From Nitrospira sp. (GTDB taxonomy: Bacteria; UBA10199; SBBF01): a stretch of 41,196 nucleotides of DNA. Where the stretch lies: the NCBI GenBank assembly GCA_005240075.1, contig SBBF01000030.1:1-41196 (forward strand). The letters are read 5' to 3'. Position 1 is the stretch's first letter; every line of letters begins with the position of its first letter. Position numbers and translations under genes: made by a program. This document shows, one piece after another, positions 26,768 to 34,856 of this stretch. The notes below the pieces were generated by a model that worked only from the letters and a program-made list of their open reading frames with translations, did not search any database and was not told where the DNA came from.

Positions 26768-27310
26768 ATGAAAATCAAAACGAAACTCTTCTCTCTTTTT
26801 ATCTTTTTTACTATTCTCTTTTCAAGCCCTTTCGCAGGGGCCTTGTCAGTCAAGACTTTAACCTTGAAGCAGATGGTGGAATTGGCCGACCGGATTGTCC
26901 GTCTTACGGTGACTGATATTCGCCTGGGTGAGGAAGGGGGGAGAACGGTCAGATATATAACGGGTGATGTGGATGAATGGATCAAAGGAAGCGGTTCTGA
27001 CACTCTCGTTTTTTCGCAGTTGCCTGATACGGGCGAATCGGCGGGGGATATTCAGGTGTCATCCAAAATGGGGCTCCCCTCTTATGAGGTGGGCAAAACT
27101 TATCTTTTGATGTTGGCTGGCGACTCCGAAAATACAGGACTCACCGCTCCGATCGGAATTTGGCAGGGACATATGGTGCTAGAAAAACAAAACGGAAAAT
27201 GGGTTGTCCCTTCGATGAAGACGCGCCCCTCTCTGATCAAGGCTCTTGGCAAATCAACCAACAGCTATGACGACCTGAAATCGGCCATTAAAACCATCCT
27301 GGAGGAGTAA
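26768..27310 (+). CDS. Small exported protein preceding the matrixins
   Basis: The 180-residue product has a signal peptide (MKIKTKLFSLFIFFTILF, cleavage near FAGA). The mature part resembles a widespread uncharacterised exported family: MVELADRIVRLTVTDIR, a central D-V-D-E-W-I-K-G segment, YEVGKTYLLML and GIWQGHMVLEKQNG. I cannot assign a function. The ATG at 26768 has AAGGGG a few bases upstream and begins the signal peptide. Only 2 bases separate its stop from the first metalloprotease, so the three genes probably form one operon and the small protein may be an accessory factor or inhibitor. Confidence 0.65.
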   Translation: MKIKTKLFSLFIFFTILFSSPFAGALSVKTLTLKQMVELADRIVRLTVTDIRLGEEGGRTVRYITGDVDEWIKGSGSDTLVFSQLPDTGESAGDIQVSSKMGLPSYEVGKTYLLMLAGDSENTGLTAPIGIWQGHMVLEKQNGKWVVPSMKTRPSLIKALGKSTNSYDDLKSAIKTILEE

Positions 27311-27312
27311 TC

Positions 27313-28668
27313 ATGAAAAAATTTTTGTTGCTTTTAGCCCTCGCCGGAGGGCTCTTTTTTTCCCAAAATATTTTTGCCGGAGGCCCTTTTGTGGTGAATG
27401 AAGAGGGGGTTGCCTCCACATGGGATAATTCATCAGCTGTGGCCCTTCATCCGGAAGGGGGAACCTGTGCTGGTTTTTCAAATAGCCAGATGGACGACAA
27501 AATCGAGGAAAATGTAGCGCACTGGTCAGGCATTGCAGGCATTGAACTTGATTTTGCCCTGGTAGACGGTTCCATTGCCGAGGATGTGACTGCCAGCAAT
27601 TACGAGGACTATTATGTCGATTCCTCGGATGATCCGGGCCTTAATGACTCGTTAAACCCTGTGATTTTTGATGATGATGCCGGCATTGTGGCTGATCTTT
27701 TTGGAGCGGCTAACCGGTTTGTCGTTTTGGGTTTTGCCGGTCCGGACGGATTTGCAGACGAAACCTTAGAGAAGATTGTGGATGGCCAGGCTTTTTTTAA
27801 CTGCCTTTGTCTGGACGGCAATCCCAACGACGCTTGCATGGGGGGGATTGTTTTTACCGAGGATGACCTTGATTTTACGATGACGCATGAAATCGGGCAC
27901 ATGCTCGGATTTGACCACACGCAGGTCAATCAGGCGCTAGCCGAAGGGACCAATTGCGATCTGGATCTGTTGGGAGATTGCGCCGATATCCCGACGATGT
28001 ATCCCCAATCAATCGATCCAGGGGACCAGATCACTCCTCACCGGGATGACGAAGTGATTGCTTTGACTCTCTACGGCAATTCAACTTGGGAGAATACTCT
28101 CTGTACGGTGACCGGCTCATTGACAGATGTGAATGGGGATCCGCTTCGATGTGCTGATGTCCAGGCTGAAACGGGCGATACAACGGATACCATTGCGGTG
28201 GTGTCGGGCGCTTTTGCACCGGCTTCGGATGACGATGGAGATGGTTATACCGATGGAGAAGGAGAGTGTTTGTCCGATTGTGGTGATTTTACTTTAAGGG
28301 GGCTGGATCCCGATCTTGACTATACGATTACCGTCAAGTCGATTGATTCCAGTTGGACCGGTGGCTCCAGCATTTCCCCCTGCGGGACCGGGCAATTGTC
28401 CGGTATTAAAGAAGAAGAGATTTCAACCGTCACGACCTGTACTGCTGGCGGCACCGTGGCTCTGGGAACCGTTCAAACCGCTTCTACGGGAGGGATTAAA
28501 GAGGGGGATGGGGGTGATGGTGACGACGACGGTGATACAACTGAATCTGTCCGCATTGGATGCACTCTTTCTCTCACTGAACAGGTTGACATCCCTCTTT
28601 CTTGTTATTTGATGACTTTAATTCTTTTCGGGCTTTTCCTTGTCAAAAGGGTTGGTGAAGGTGTATAA
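27313..28668 (+). CDS. Matrixin-like zinc metalloprotease, first of a tandem pair
   Basis: The 451-residue exported protein starts with a signal peptide cut near NIFA-GGPF. The zinc site is a canonical metzincin motif, HEIGHMLGFDH (H192, E193, H196, H202), with a likely Met-turn in DIPTMYPQ about 30 residues later. Acidic tracts such as YYVDSSDDPGLNDSLNPV and a [12 protein letters not shown] element resemble calcium-binding repeats. After the protease comes a carboxypeptidase-regulatory-like beta domain (about 255-340), then a low-complexity glycine and aspartate stretch. A C-terminal hydrophobic helix with a K-R tail may anchor it, as in surface-sorting signals. No pro-domain cysteine switch is evident. 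It is 40-50% similar by eye to the next gene. Confidence 0.82.
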   Translation: MKKFLLLLALAGGLFFSQNIFAGGPFVVNEEGVASTWDNSSAVALHPEGGTCAGFSNSQMDDKIEENVAHWSGIAGIELDFALVDGSIAEDVTASNYEDYYVDSSDDPGLNDSLNPVIFDDDAGIVADLFGAANRFVVLGFAGPDGFADETLEKIVDGQAFFNCLCLDGNPNDACMGGIVFTEDDLDFTMTHEIGHMLGFDHTQVNQALAEGTNCDLDLLGDCADIPTMYPQSIDPGDQITPHRDDEVIALTLYGNSTWENTLCTVTGSLTDVNGDPLRCADVQAETGDTTDTIAVVSGAFAPASDDDGDGYTDGEGECLSDCGDFTLRGLDPDLDYTITVKSIDSSWTGGSSISPCGTGQLSGIKEEEISTVTTCTAGGTVALGTVQTASTGGIKEGDGGDGDDDGDTTESVRIGCTLSLTEQVDIPLSCYLMTLILFGLFLVKRVGEGV

Positions 28669-28693
28669 TTCCCCTGATAAGGGGGGTAAGTAT

Positions 28694-30124
28694 TTGAAGA
28701 TTCTCTTCTTTTTTTTGCTCATCTTTTTTCCCTGTTTGGCCTTTGCCGGGGGGCCTTTTTACGTGACCACGGAAGGGGCGCCGGTTGTCTGGGACACCAG
28801 TAATGCGGTTTCTCTCCATCCTGAAAGCGGTTTGTGCGCCGATTTTTCCAATGGAGACATGCTGGAAAAAATAACGGAAAATGTGGCCTATTGGGAAATC
28901 ATTGACGGGATTGAGTTGGATTTCGATATTGAAGAGGGAAACATTGGAGAAGATATCGACAGTTCAAATTACACCGATTACCTGGTTGACTCCAGCGATG
29001 ACAAGGGGATTGACGACGGTTTGAATCCGGTGATGTTTGATGACGACGGCGAAATAATTGTGGCCGTTTTTGGAGATGGAAACCAGTTTTCAGTCCTTGG
29101 ATTTGCCGGTCCGGACGGTTTTAGCGACGATGAAACCGAATATACCGATGGTCAGGCGCTCTTTAATTGTCTCTGCCTTGCGGGAAACGAAAACAATGGC
29201 GACTGTGAAGATCTCGGCGTTGTCTTCAGCGAAGATGATCTTAATTTTACCATGACGCACGAAATTGGGCATATGGTTGGCTTTGACCACACGCAGGTCA
29301 ATCAGGCGATGGCTGATACAATTTCTTGTGATACGACTGCTGCCGGAGACTGCGATGACATTCCGGTCATGTATCCTGTTTCGGTGGATGCGGCCGATCA
29401 GATCACGCCAACGGTTGATGACATCGTCATTGCCCTGACTCTTTACGGTCAGGATGGATGGGAGGATGAATTTTGCATTGTGTCGGGCGCTTTAACCGAT
29501 GCCGATGGAAACGAATTGCGATGTGCCGATGTTCAGGCGGTTACCGATGACACGGCCGATACGATTGCCGTGGTTTCGGGAGCCTTTGCGCCGGCTGAAG
29601 ACACCGATGGAGATGGCTACACCGATGGAGATGGGGAATGTTTGTCAGATTGCGGCTCGTTTACCCTTTATGGCCTCGATCCGGACAAGAGTTATACCAT
29701 CACCGTCAAGCCGGTTGATTCCCAATGGACCGGTGGTTCTGGTATTGGTCCCTGTTCGTCACAAAATGAAGATATTGTTGAAGAGGACATTGCGACTCTG
29801 GAAGGGTGCACTGCCGGTGCTGTGGAGGAACTGGGGACGATCCAAACAGAATCAACCTCCTCCGATACCTCCAATCAAAGTGATGATTCGGGCGACAGTT
29901 CTTCTGATTCCGGGAGCAGTGAGGATACCTGCGGAGTCGATCAGGACTTTACCACTTGCGATCCGCTGATCAGTTGCAGTTTATCGAATAAACCGGCTTC
30001 GGCTCTTCATTTTTTGTTGATTATTCTGTTGCCTGGTTTCCTCCTGTTGTGTAGATCCTTTTCATGCTTGCCTCCCATCTCTTCATGCCGACTCTCCGGG
30101 ATTCTCCCGCCGATGCGGAAGTAG
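28694..30124 (+). CDS. Matrixin-like zinc metalloprotease, second of a tandem pair
   Basis: This 476-residue paralogue of the preceding gene has the same order of parts. A signal peptide is cut near LAFA-GGPF. The zinc motif [11 protein letters not shown] has H189, E190, H193 and H199, followed by a Met-turn in [23 protein letters not shown] segment, a regulatory-like domain, a serine- and aspartate-rich linker (about 395-425) and a C-terminal hydrophobic helix follow. The start is decided by the signal peptide and a strong AAGGGGGG site (28679-28686): a TTG at 28694 begins [13 protein letters not shown]. Earlier in-frame starts would put charged residues before it. It lies 25 bases after its twin, and its last 61 bases overlap proS. 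Confidence 0.8.
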   Translation: MKILFFFLLIFFPCLAFAGGPFYVTTEGAPVVWDTSNAVSLHPESGLCADFSNGDMLEKITENVAYWEIIDGIELDFDIEEGNIGEDIDSSNYTDYLVDSSDDKGIDDGLNPVMFDDDGEIIVAVFGDGNQFSVLGFAGPDGFSDDETEYTDGQALFNCLCLAGNENNGDCEDLGVVFSEDDLNFTMTHEIGHMVGFDHTQVNQAMADTISCDTTAAGDCDDIPVMYPVSVDAADQITPTVDDIVIALTLYGQDGWEDEFCIVSGALTDADGNELRCADVQAVTDDTADTIAVVSGAFAPAEDTDGDGYTDGDGECLSDCGSFTLYGLDPDKSYTITVKPVDSQWTGGSGIGPCSSQNEDIVEEDIATLEGCTAGAVEELGTIQTESTSSDTSNQSDDSGDSSSDSGSSEDTCGVDQDFTTCDPLISCSLSNKPASALHFLLIILLPGFLLLCRSFSCLPPISSCRLSGILPPMRK

Positions 30125-31329
30125 TCAGTCACAAACTCCTGTTGCGTGGCGGATTTATTCGCAAACTTTCCAGCGGGATTTACCACTATCTTCCTCTCGG
30201 ATTACGGGTCATCAAAAAAATTGAAGCGATTATCCGGGAGGAAATGAATGCGGTGGGGGCGCAGGAACTTCTCATGCCATTTGTTCTCCCGCAGGAACTC
30301 TGGAAAGAGACGGGGCGCTGGGATGTTTATGGCAAAGAGCTTCTCCGGTTTAAAGACCGCCATGACCATGATTATTGTCTGGGGCCGACGCATGAGGAAA
30401 TCATCACTGATATTGTCCGCAAAGAGGTTCGTTCCTATCGCCAGCTCCCTTTGAGCCTCTATCAGATTCAGACCAAATTCAGGGATGAAATCAGGCCACG
30501 ATTTGGACTGATGCGGGGGAGGGAATTTATCATGAAGGATTGTTATTCGTTCGACAAGACGGAAGAGGAGGCCAAAAAGAATTACGGACGTTATTATGAA
30601 GCCTACAAAAAAATTTTTACCCGTTTTGGATTAAAATTTCGGGCGGTAGAAGCGGGAACGGGAGCTATTGGAGGAAGCCTCTCACACGAATTTCAGGTGC
30701 TGGCTGATTCGGGGGAGGATGAAATTGTTTCGTGCTGTCAGTGCGACTATGCTGCCAATATTGAAAAAGCGGAATCAAGGAATGGGGAAACCTGCAACCG
30801 TTGTTGCCAGGGAACGATGGAGTTGTTTCGGGGAATTGAGGTGGGGCAGGTTTTCTATCTCGGTACAAAATATTCAAAGGCTCTCAAGGCTCACTATCTG
30901 GATGAAAAGGGGGAGGTCCAACTGATGGTGATGGGATGTTACGGGATTGGAATCGGCCGGACGATGGCAGCGACTGTCGAGCAGGGTTTTGATCATCAGG
31001 GCATCATCTGGCCGGCGCCGCTGGCTCCTTTTCGGTTTGTTCTGGTTTCCCTCTCGACCGATTCAAAAATAATGGAAGCCTGCCAAAAAATTGATAAAGA
31101 ACTTTCAAAAAACTATCCTGATGATGTTTTGTGGGATGATCGGGATGAAAGAGCGGGGGTCAAACTGAATGACGCCGATTTGATCGGCATCCCTGTTCAG
31201 ATTGTTGTCGGCCCGCGCGGTTTGGAAAAAGGGGAAGTTGAAATCAAGAACCGGAAGAGCGGGAAAAAAGAAAATATCAAAATGGATCAACTCATTCATG
31301 TCATTAAATCCTCTGATTATCGCGCTTGA
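30064..31329 (+). CDS. proS: Prolyl-tRNA synthetase lacking the editing insertion
   Basis: ProRS charges tRNA-Pro with proline. The 421-residue product has the class II core: [70 protein letters not shown], and the C-terminal anticodon-binding domain from about residue 325. Bacterial-type enzymes normally carry a roughly 180-residue INS editing domain after [10 protein letters not shown]. Here that position passes directly into a short cysteine-rich link ([11 protein letters not shown]) and then [20 protein letters not shown], so the INS is deleted cleanly. Mischarged Ala-tRNA-Pro would then need editing in trans. The ATG at 30064 fits the family start and overlaps the metalloprotease gene by 61 bases. 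It overlaps pyrF by 32. Confidence 0.95.
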   Translation: MLASHLFMPTLRDSPADAEVVSHKLLLRGGFIRKLSSGIYHYLPLGLRVIKKIEAIIREEMNAVGAQELLMPFVLPQELWKETGRWDVYGKELLRFKDRHDHDYCLGPTHEEIITDIVRKEVRSYRQLPLSLYQIQTKFRDEIRPRFGLMRGREFIMKDCYSFDKTEEEAKKNYGRYYEAYKKIFTRFGLKFRAVEAGTGAIGGSLSHEFQVLADSGEDEIVSCCQCDYAANIEKAESRNGETCNRCCQGTMELFRGIEVGQVFYLGTKYSKALKAHYLDEKGEVQLMVMGCYGIGIGRTMAATVEQGFDHQGIIWPAPLAPFRFVLVSLSTDSKIMEACQKIDKELSKNYPDDVLWDDRDERAGVKLNDADLIGIPVQIVVGPRGLEKGEVEIKNRKSGKKENIKMDQLIHVIKSSDYRA

Positions 31330-31996
31330 TTTTTCTTCAACTATCAAGGCGCTCGATGTCGTGCGTCATCTCAAGGTAACGGGAGTCGCTTTTAAAATTG
31401 GTTTTGAACTTTTTTGTTTGGCCGGTCCCCGGATTGTCGACAAAATTCTGGGACACGATGTGCGGGTGTTTCTGGATCTCAAATTTCACGATATCCCTCA
31501 AACGGTGGGGCGCGCGGCAGAGGTGGCCACGCGCATGGGGGTCTGGATGTTTAATGTTCATGCCAGTGGCGGGGCTGACATGATGAAAAGAGCCAAAGGG
31601 GATTCTCTTGACTGTGCCTCGCGGTTGAACATCACGCCGCCCCTTGTGGTAGCGGTGACGGTTCTGACCAGTCTCGATGATTTGTCGCCGTTCAACATTT
31701 CCCGTTCAGTTGCCGATCAGACCGTTTGCTTGTCAAAAATGGCCAAGAAGGCTGGTTTGGATGGGGTAGTCGCTTCGGGGCAGGAGGCTAAAATGATCCG
31801 AAAAAGTTGCGGGGCCCCCTTTAAAATTGTCACCCCCGGCATCCGGTTTTCTTCCGATTCTCCTGATGATCAAAAGAGGGTTGTCACTCCCAAGGAGGCG
31901 CTTAAAAACGGGAGTCATTATCTGGTCATGGGGCGCACCGTTCTTCAATCAAAAAATCCGCTGGAATCAATCCAAAAAATAGTGAAGGGGATGTGA
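31298..31996 (+). CDS. pyrF: Orotidine 5'-phosphate decarboxylase
   Basis: PyrF decarboxylates OMP to UMP, the last step of pyrimidine synthesis. The 232-residue product has the TIM-barrel signatures [32 protein letters not shown] (with the catalytic D-K-D array) and [11 protein letters not shown], ending [16 protein letters not shown]. The ATG at 31298 lies inside the 3' end of proS, giving a 32 base overlap; the family-typical start [12 protein letters not shown] supports it. A strong terminator follows 40 bases after the stop. Confidence 0.95.
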   Translation: MSLNPLIIALDFSSTIKALDVVRHLKVTGVAFKIGFELFCLAGPRIVDKILGHDVRVFLDLKFHDIPQTVGRAAEVATRMGVWMFNVHASGGADMMKRAKGDSLDCASRLNITPPLVVAVTVLTSLDDLSPFNISRSVADQTVCLSKMAKKAGLDGVVASGQEAKMIRKSCGAPFKIVTPGIRFSSDSPDDQKRVVTPKEALKNGSHYLVMGRTVLQSKNPLESIQKIVKGM

Positions 31997-32035
31997 GGTC
32001 TGCATTCCCCGGTTTTTTTTATTTGCCCCTTTTTT

Positions 32036-32058
32036 GGGGGGGTCTCCCCCCCATTTTT
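32036..32058 (+). terminator. Rho-independent terminator after pyrF
   Basis: Seven G (32036-32042), a TCT loop and seven C (32046-32052) form a strong hairpin, followed by ATTTTTG. It closes the operon that runs from 26768 through pyrF. Confidence 0.75.
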
Positions 32059-32161
32059 GATGGTTAATTTCAGGACTATTTTTTTGTAATAATAAAATAA
32101 TTTCAATTACTTATAGTATTTTGTGTCCCCTGGTTCATTTTTTGCATAAGACTATTATATC

Positions 32162-32446
32162 ATGAACAGATTTGGCACATTGGGAGGGCATTCAGAAATG
32201 GTGGAGTTAGAAGCTCAAATGACTCAATCGGCTTTTGCGCATGAATATGCCCTGATGTCTTTGAACGATTATATTCCCTACAGCCAGAAACAGGTGATTA
32301 TCCAGGAAATCGAATTTCAGCGTGATGCTTATTTTTCTGCAAGGGAAAGACTCCTTAAAAAAAATCCGGAAAGATTATTTGTTCTAGAAGAAGAGCTTCG
32401 TTTTCAGAAAGAAATGATCCTTCGTCATCAGTCCACCCTTCACTAA
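32162..32446 (+). CDS. Small helical protein, unknown function
   Basis: The 94-residue product is not one I recognise. It has no signal peptide or membrane segment and looks all-helical, with a heptad-like C-terminal half (ERLFVLEEELRFQKEMILRH) that could form a coiled coil. The codon pattern and the clean ATG favour a real gene, but no Shine-Dalgarno sequence is visible. TATTAT lies only 3 bases before the ATG and is too close to serve as a -10 box. It stands alone between the pyrF terminator and two tRNA genes on the opposite strand. Confidence 0.5.
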   Translation: MNRFGTLGGHSEMVELEAQMTQSAFAHEYALMSLNDYIPYSQKQVIIQEIEFQRDAYFSARERLLKKNPERLFVLEEELRFQKEMILRHQSTLH

Positions 32447-32478
32447 TCATAATTTTTTACAACTGGTTGATTGAAATG

Positions 32479-32550
32479 CGCCCCTGGGGTGAATCGAACA
32501 CCCGCATTCGCCTTCGGAGGGCGACGCTCTATCCACTGAGCTACAGGGGC
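32479..32550 (-). tRNA. tRNA-Arg (anticodon CCG)
   Basis: The acceptor stem GCCCCTG pairs with CAGGGGC. The D arm is GCTC...GAGC, the anticodon stem TCGCC/GGCGA encloses CTCCGAA (anticodon CCG), and the T arm is GGGTG-TTCGATT-CACCC. The discriminator base is G. CCA is not encoded. It is separated by one base from the upstream tRNA-Val. Confidence 0.95.
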
Positions 32551-32551
32551 A

Positions 32552-32623
32552 TGGGCGCGACAGGGATTGAACCTGTGACTTCTACCGTGTGAAGATAGCA
32601 CTCTACCGCTGAGTTACGCGCCC
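32552..32623 (-). tRNA. tRNA-Val (anticodon CAC)
   Basis: The acceptor stem GGGCGCG pairs with CGCGCCC. The anticodon stem CTATC/GGTAG encloses TTCACAC (anticodon CAC), and the T arm is ACAGG-TTCAATC-CCTGT. The discriminator base is A, and CCA is not encoded. It is probably co-transcribed with tRNA-Arg, which follows after a single base. Confidence 0.95.
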
Positions 32624-32666
32624 TGGGCAGAACAATTTTACTACATCAGACAGTCCGATCATTTCA

Positions 32667-32672
32667 ATTATA
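32667..32672 (-). promoter_or_regulatory. Perfect -10 hexamer upstream of the tRNA-Val/Arg pair
   Basis: TATAAT lies 44 bases upstream of the tRNA-Val 5' end. No good -35 box is present at the usual spacing, so this is only a candidate. The tRNAs could instead be read from the upstream genes on the same strand. Confidence 0.3.
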
Positions 32673-32688
32673 AAACAAAGTTCCTTCT

Positions 32689-33267
32689 TCAATACGAAAT
32701 TATCAAGAATTGATCGGCCAGAAGCGAGATGAAAAAAGGGACGCTCAAATTGTCCCAATCTTTAAAGGGGAGAGATTCCAGAAAAGCTCCAAACAGGCAG
32801 ACGACTATCGCCTTGGAAGGAGGGAGAAATAAAAGAGTGAAGGGAACAGCCGCGATGAAAAAGGCAAGCGACCCAACGTAGGTTTTTCTGGATAAAAAGG
32901 GGATTTTCGTCTTGCCCCATTTTTTTCCGCAGAGAGCCGCTACGGTGTCGCAAAAACCGGCCTGGTAGATTCCCACGAGGCTTGCCTCCCATGTGAAAAA
33001 AGTGATGGCCATCAAAATGCCGGTGGCCAGCAGGAGGGGAGCCTTGGCAAATTCCGTTTTTTCGTCATCGCGCTGCATCCTTAAAATCAGTTTGTGGGCG
33101 AAAAAATATTTTCTCCTGACCTTTTTCCATTCGGAGAAAGCATAAAAAACGATAAAAAAGACAAGTAACAACTGGGCCGAAAGAAGATGATATTTTGCGA
33201 TCACCGGCACCAACAGGCTCATCAGGTGGATTGTTTTTCGCGAGGTCTCAAAAGTAGTTGTGTTCAA
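32689..33267 (-). CDS. Polyprenol/diacylglycerol kinase family membrane protein
   Basis: The 192-residue product has five to six membrane segments. Its C-terminal half carries the family motif region GFCDTVAALCGKKWGKTKIP, then RKTYVGSLAFF and LESLPFKDWDNLSVPF. This pattern is shared by dolichol kinase, phytol kinase and yeast Dgk1-type CTP-dependent lipid kinases, which resemble CDP-diacylglycerol synthases. It probably phosphorylates a lipid alcohol such as diacylglycerol or undecaprenol at the inner membrane. The exact substrate is unknown. It overlaps the preceding membrane protein gene by 4 bases, suggesting a two-gene unit, and the two tRNAs lie just downstream. Confidence 0.72.
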   Translation of the reverse strand: MNTTTFETSRKTIHLMSLLVPVIAKYHLLSAQLLLVFFIVFYAFSEWKKVRRKYFFAHKLILRMQRDDEKTEFAKAPLLLATGILMAITFFTWEASLVGIYQAGFCDTVAALCGKKWGKTKIPFLSRKTYVGSLAFFIAAVPFTLLFLPPSKAIVVCLFGAFLESLPFKDWDNLSVPFFISLLADQFLIISY

Positions 33268-34058
33268 ATCCGGTTCTCCTGTATTTCTTGGTGGCTTTCA
33301 AAAAAATCGACCGGTTGTTTGGGTCCAAACAGCTTCTTTTTTTCAAATCTTTCCTTCACTTCCTCCCGGTGTTTTTTGCCGACAACCAGCTTTAAGGGAA
33401 CAAGCAAAATATAATAAACGGGAGTTAACAGAAGAAAAAGAAAAAACCATTGCAGATAGCGGGTCAACAAAAGAGCCACCATGGAACCGATCGATTCCTC
33501 AAACAAACCGGCAAAAAAAGCTTCCAGAACCGGTGGAACCGCGATCCCCACCAGGGAGGCCACAAAGAGGCGGATGATCAAAAATCCCCCATGGGTTAAT
33601 TTGCGGCACAACTCGAAAATAAGTACGGTGACTGTAAAGCCCGCGGCTATTTGCGAAGCGGTCGAGGCAAAAACCGGAAAGTCAATTCCAAAAAGGGTAT
33701 TGTAGGTAGCATCCCATATCGCTTCCTCCGGAGGGACAGGGAGAAAAGGAATTCCCTGGAGTAGGAGCCATACAAAGCATACTGTCATTCCGCCGGCCAG
33801 CGACAAAAAAATCCCCTCTCTTTTTCCAAAAAGTTCACCAATCCAGAGAAGACATAAAAGAGACCAGACCAAGAAAAAGATTCTCAAGGGGATGAGGCCG
33901 ATCTTCAAGGGAAACGATTGATTTTCGACGACGAGGGTGATGATGGCCGCGTCGGTTAAGGACACGTTTCTCCCCTGCAGGATGACTGACATCAGGACCC
34001 CTGTTAAAAAAAGGGAACTGAGCATTAATAAAATAAACTCGACCCGTTTATTCATCAT
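33264..34058 (-). CDS. Integral membrane protein, possibly VUT/queuosine-precursor-transporter-like
   Basis: The 264-residue product has about six membrane segments. The order of features recalls the VUT family (YhhQ), vitamin or queuosine precursor transporters. Segments include a G-E-L-F-G-K-R-E-G motif after the third helix, an F-A-S-T-A-S-Q-I-A-A-G stretch, and a charged LCRKLTHGGFLIIRLFVASL loop. The similarity is weak and the substrate cannot be told. The C terminus is hydrophilic (KKHREEVKERFEKKKLFG). The start is an ATG at 34058; a second ATG follows immediately. It is followed by the lipid kinase gene with a 4 base overlap and preceded by the cysteine-peptidase-like gene. Confidence 0.5.
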   Translation of the reverse strand: MMNKRVEFILLMLSSLFLTGVLMSVILQGRNVSLTDAAIITLVVENQSFPLKIGLIPLRIFFLVWSLLCLLWIGELFGKREGIFLSLAGGMTVCFVWLLLQGIPFLPVPPEEAIWDATYNTLFGIDFPVFASTASQIAAGFTVTVLIFELCRKLTHGGFLIIRLFVASLVGIAVPPVLEAFFAGLFEESIGSMVALLLTRYLQWFFLFLLLTPVYYILLVPLKLVVGKKHREEVKERFEKKKLFGPKQPVDFFESHQEIQENRI

Positions 34059-34085
34059 TTTACATTTTGCACTTTGAATCTTACG

Positions 34086-34826
34086 CTACTTTGGTTCGTA
34101 CCCTCCCCATTGCCTCCAGGGATGAGAGTCCTGGCTGACCCTGATCCAAAAAGGTTTGCCCGCTGTTCGCCAGGGATCGATCAAAATGCCTTTTTCGAAG
34201 CTGGTATTTTTGGGGGCCAATACCGCCACGTTGTGTTCCAGAATATTTCCTGGGTGGGCTTCGGCCCAGTAGCTTGTATAATGGGGATGTTCCCAGCTGT
34301 CGATAAGGGTCAGCAGATCTTCAGCCCAATGCTTGCAAGCCCCCCGTTTTTTGAACCCCACATCGATCAACAAATTATGGATGATGGGAAAAGTTCCGAT
34401 TTTGTACCGCTGTTGCAGTTCCCCAATCCCCTTAATCAAGCCGGCAGACAGAATGCCTGCCTCTTTTTTTAATTCTTGTGATTCGTCATCAGAGATTTCG
34501 GGATAAATCTCCCGATAATTGTCGATGAGATCATGATAGAGTCGATAAACCTTGTCCCAGTATTCCTTTTTTTCTTTGAGTTGAGCATATGCGCTCTTGA
34601 GTTTTCGTTGATGACGGTGCAAGCCCTGTATCCTTGTTTTTTGTCCCTCCTCGAACAAAAGAACAAGGGAGGGGTTAAGATTTTTTTTCAGAGATTCAAA
34701 CTGATCAACCGCCTCCTGATATTCTTTTTCCACATTAACCGGAGTATCCACGGCAAACGCTCCCTTTTCTCCGATCAGAAAACGCGCCATCATGATAACA
34801 ATCAAGATTTTAAAGCTCATTGACAT
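34086..34826 (-). CDS. Exported protein with a coiled coil and a transglutaminase/papain-like C-terminal domain
   Basis: The 246-residue product starts with a signal-peptide-like segment (FKILIVIMMARFLIG, cleavage near AFA). A helical, lysine- and glutamate-rich coiled-coil region (about 30-140) follows. The C-terminal domain (about 145-240) shows a possible catalytic triad: C164 in RGACKHWAEDLL, H198 in NILEHNVAVLAP and D217 in KGILIDPWR. The order and spacing fit transglutaminase-like or related cysteine hydrolases. I infer a periplasmic hydrolase or a ligand-binding relative; no known family was recognised. The ATG at 34826 follows GGAGG by 9 bases; an earlier ATG at 34853 is less likely. 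It is divergent from the MMPL transporter, with only 30 bases between the starts. Confidence 0.6.
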   Translation of the reverse strand: MSMSFKILIVIMMARFLIGEKGAFAVDTPVNVEKEYQEAVDQFESLKKNLNPSLVLLFEEGQKTRIQGLHRHQRKLKSAYAQLKEKKEYWDKVYRLYHDLIDNYREIYPEISDDESQELKKEAGILSAGLIKGIGELQQRYKIGTFPIIHNLLIDVGFKKRGACKHWAEDLLTLIDSWEHPHYTSYWAEAHPGNILEHNVAVLAPKNTSFEKGILIDPWRTAGKPFWIRVSQDSHPWRQWGGYEPK

Positions 34827-34856
34827 CACTCTCACCCTCCGGTAGCCCTTCAAACA

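Noticed and set aside
32630-32690. Strong tRNA promoter
   Set aside because: A perfect TATAAT exists, but no -35 box at 15-19 bases, so it is kept only as a weak candidate.
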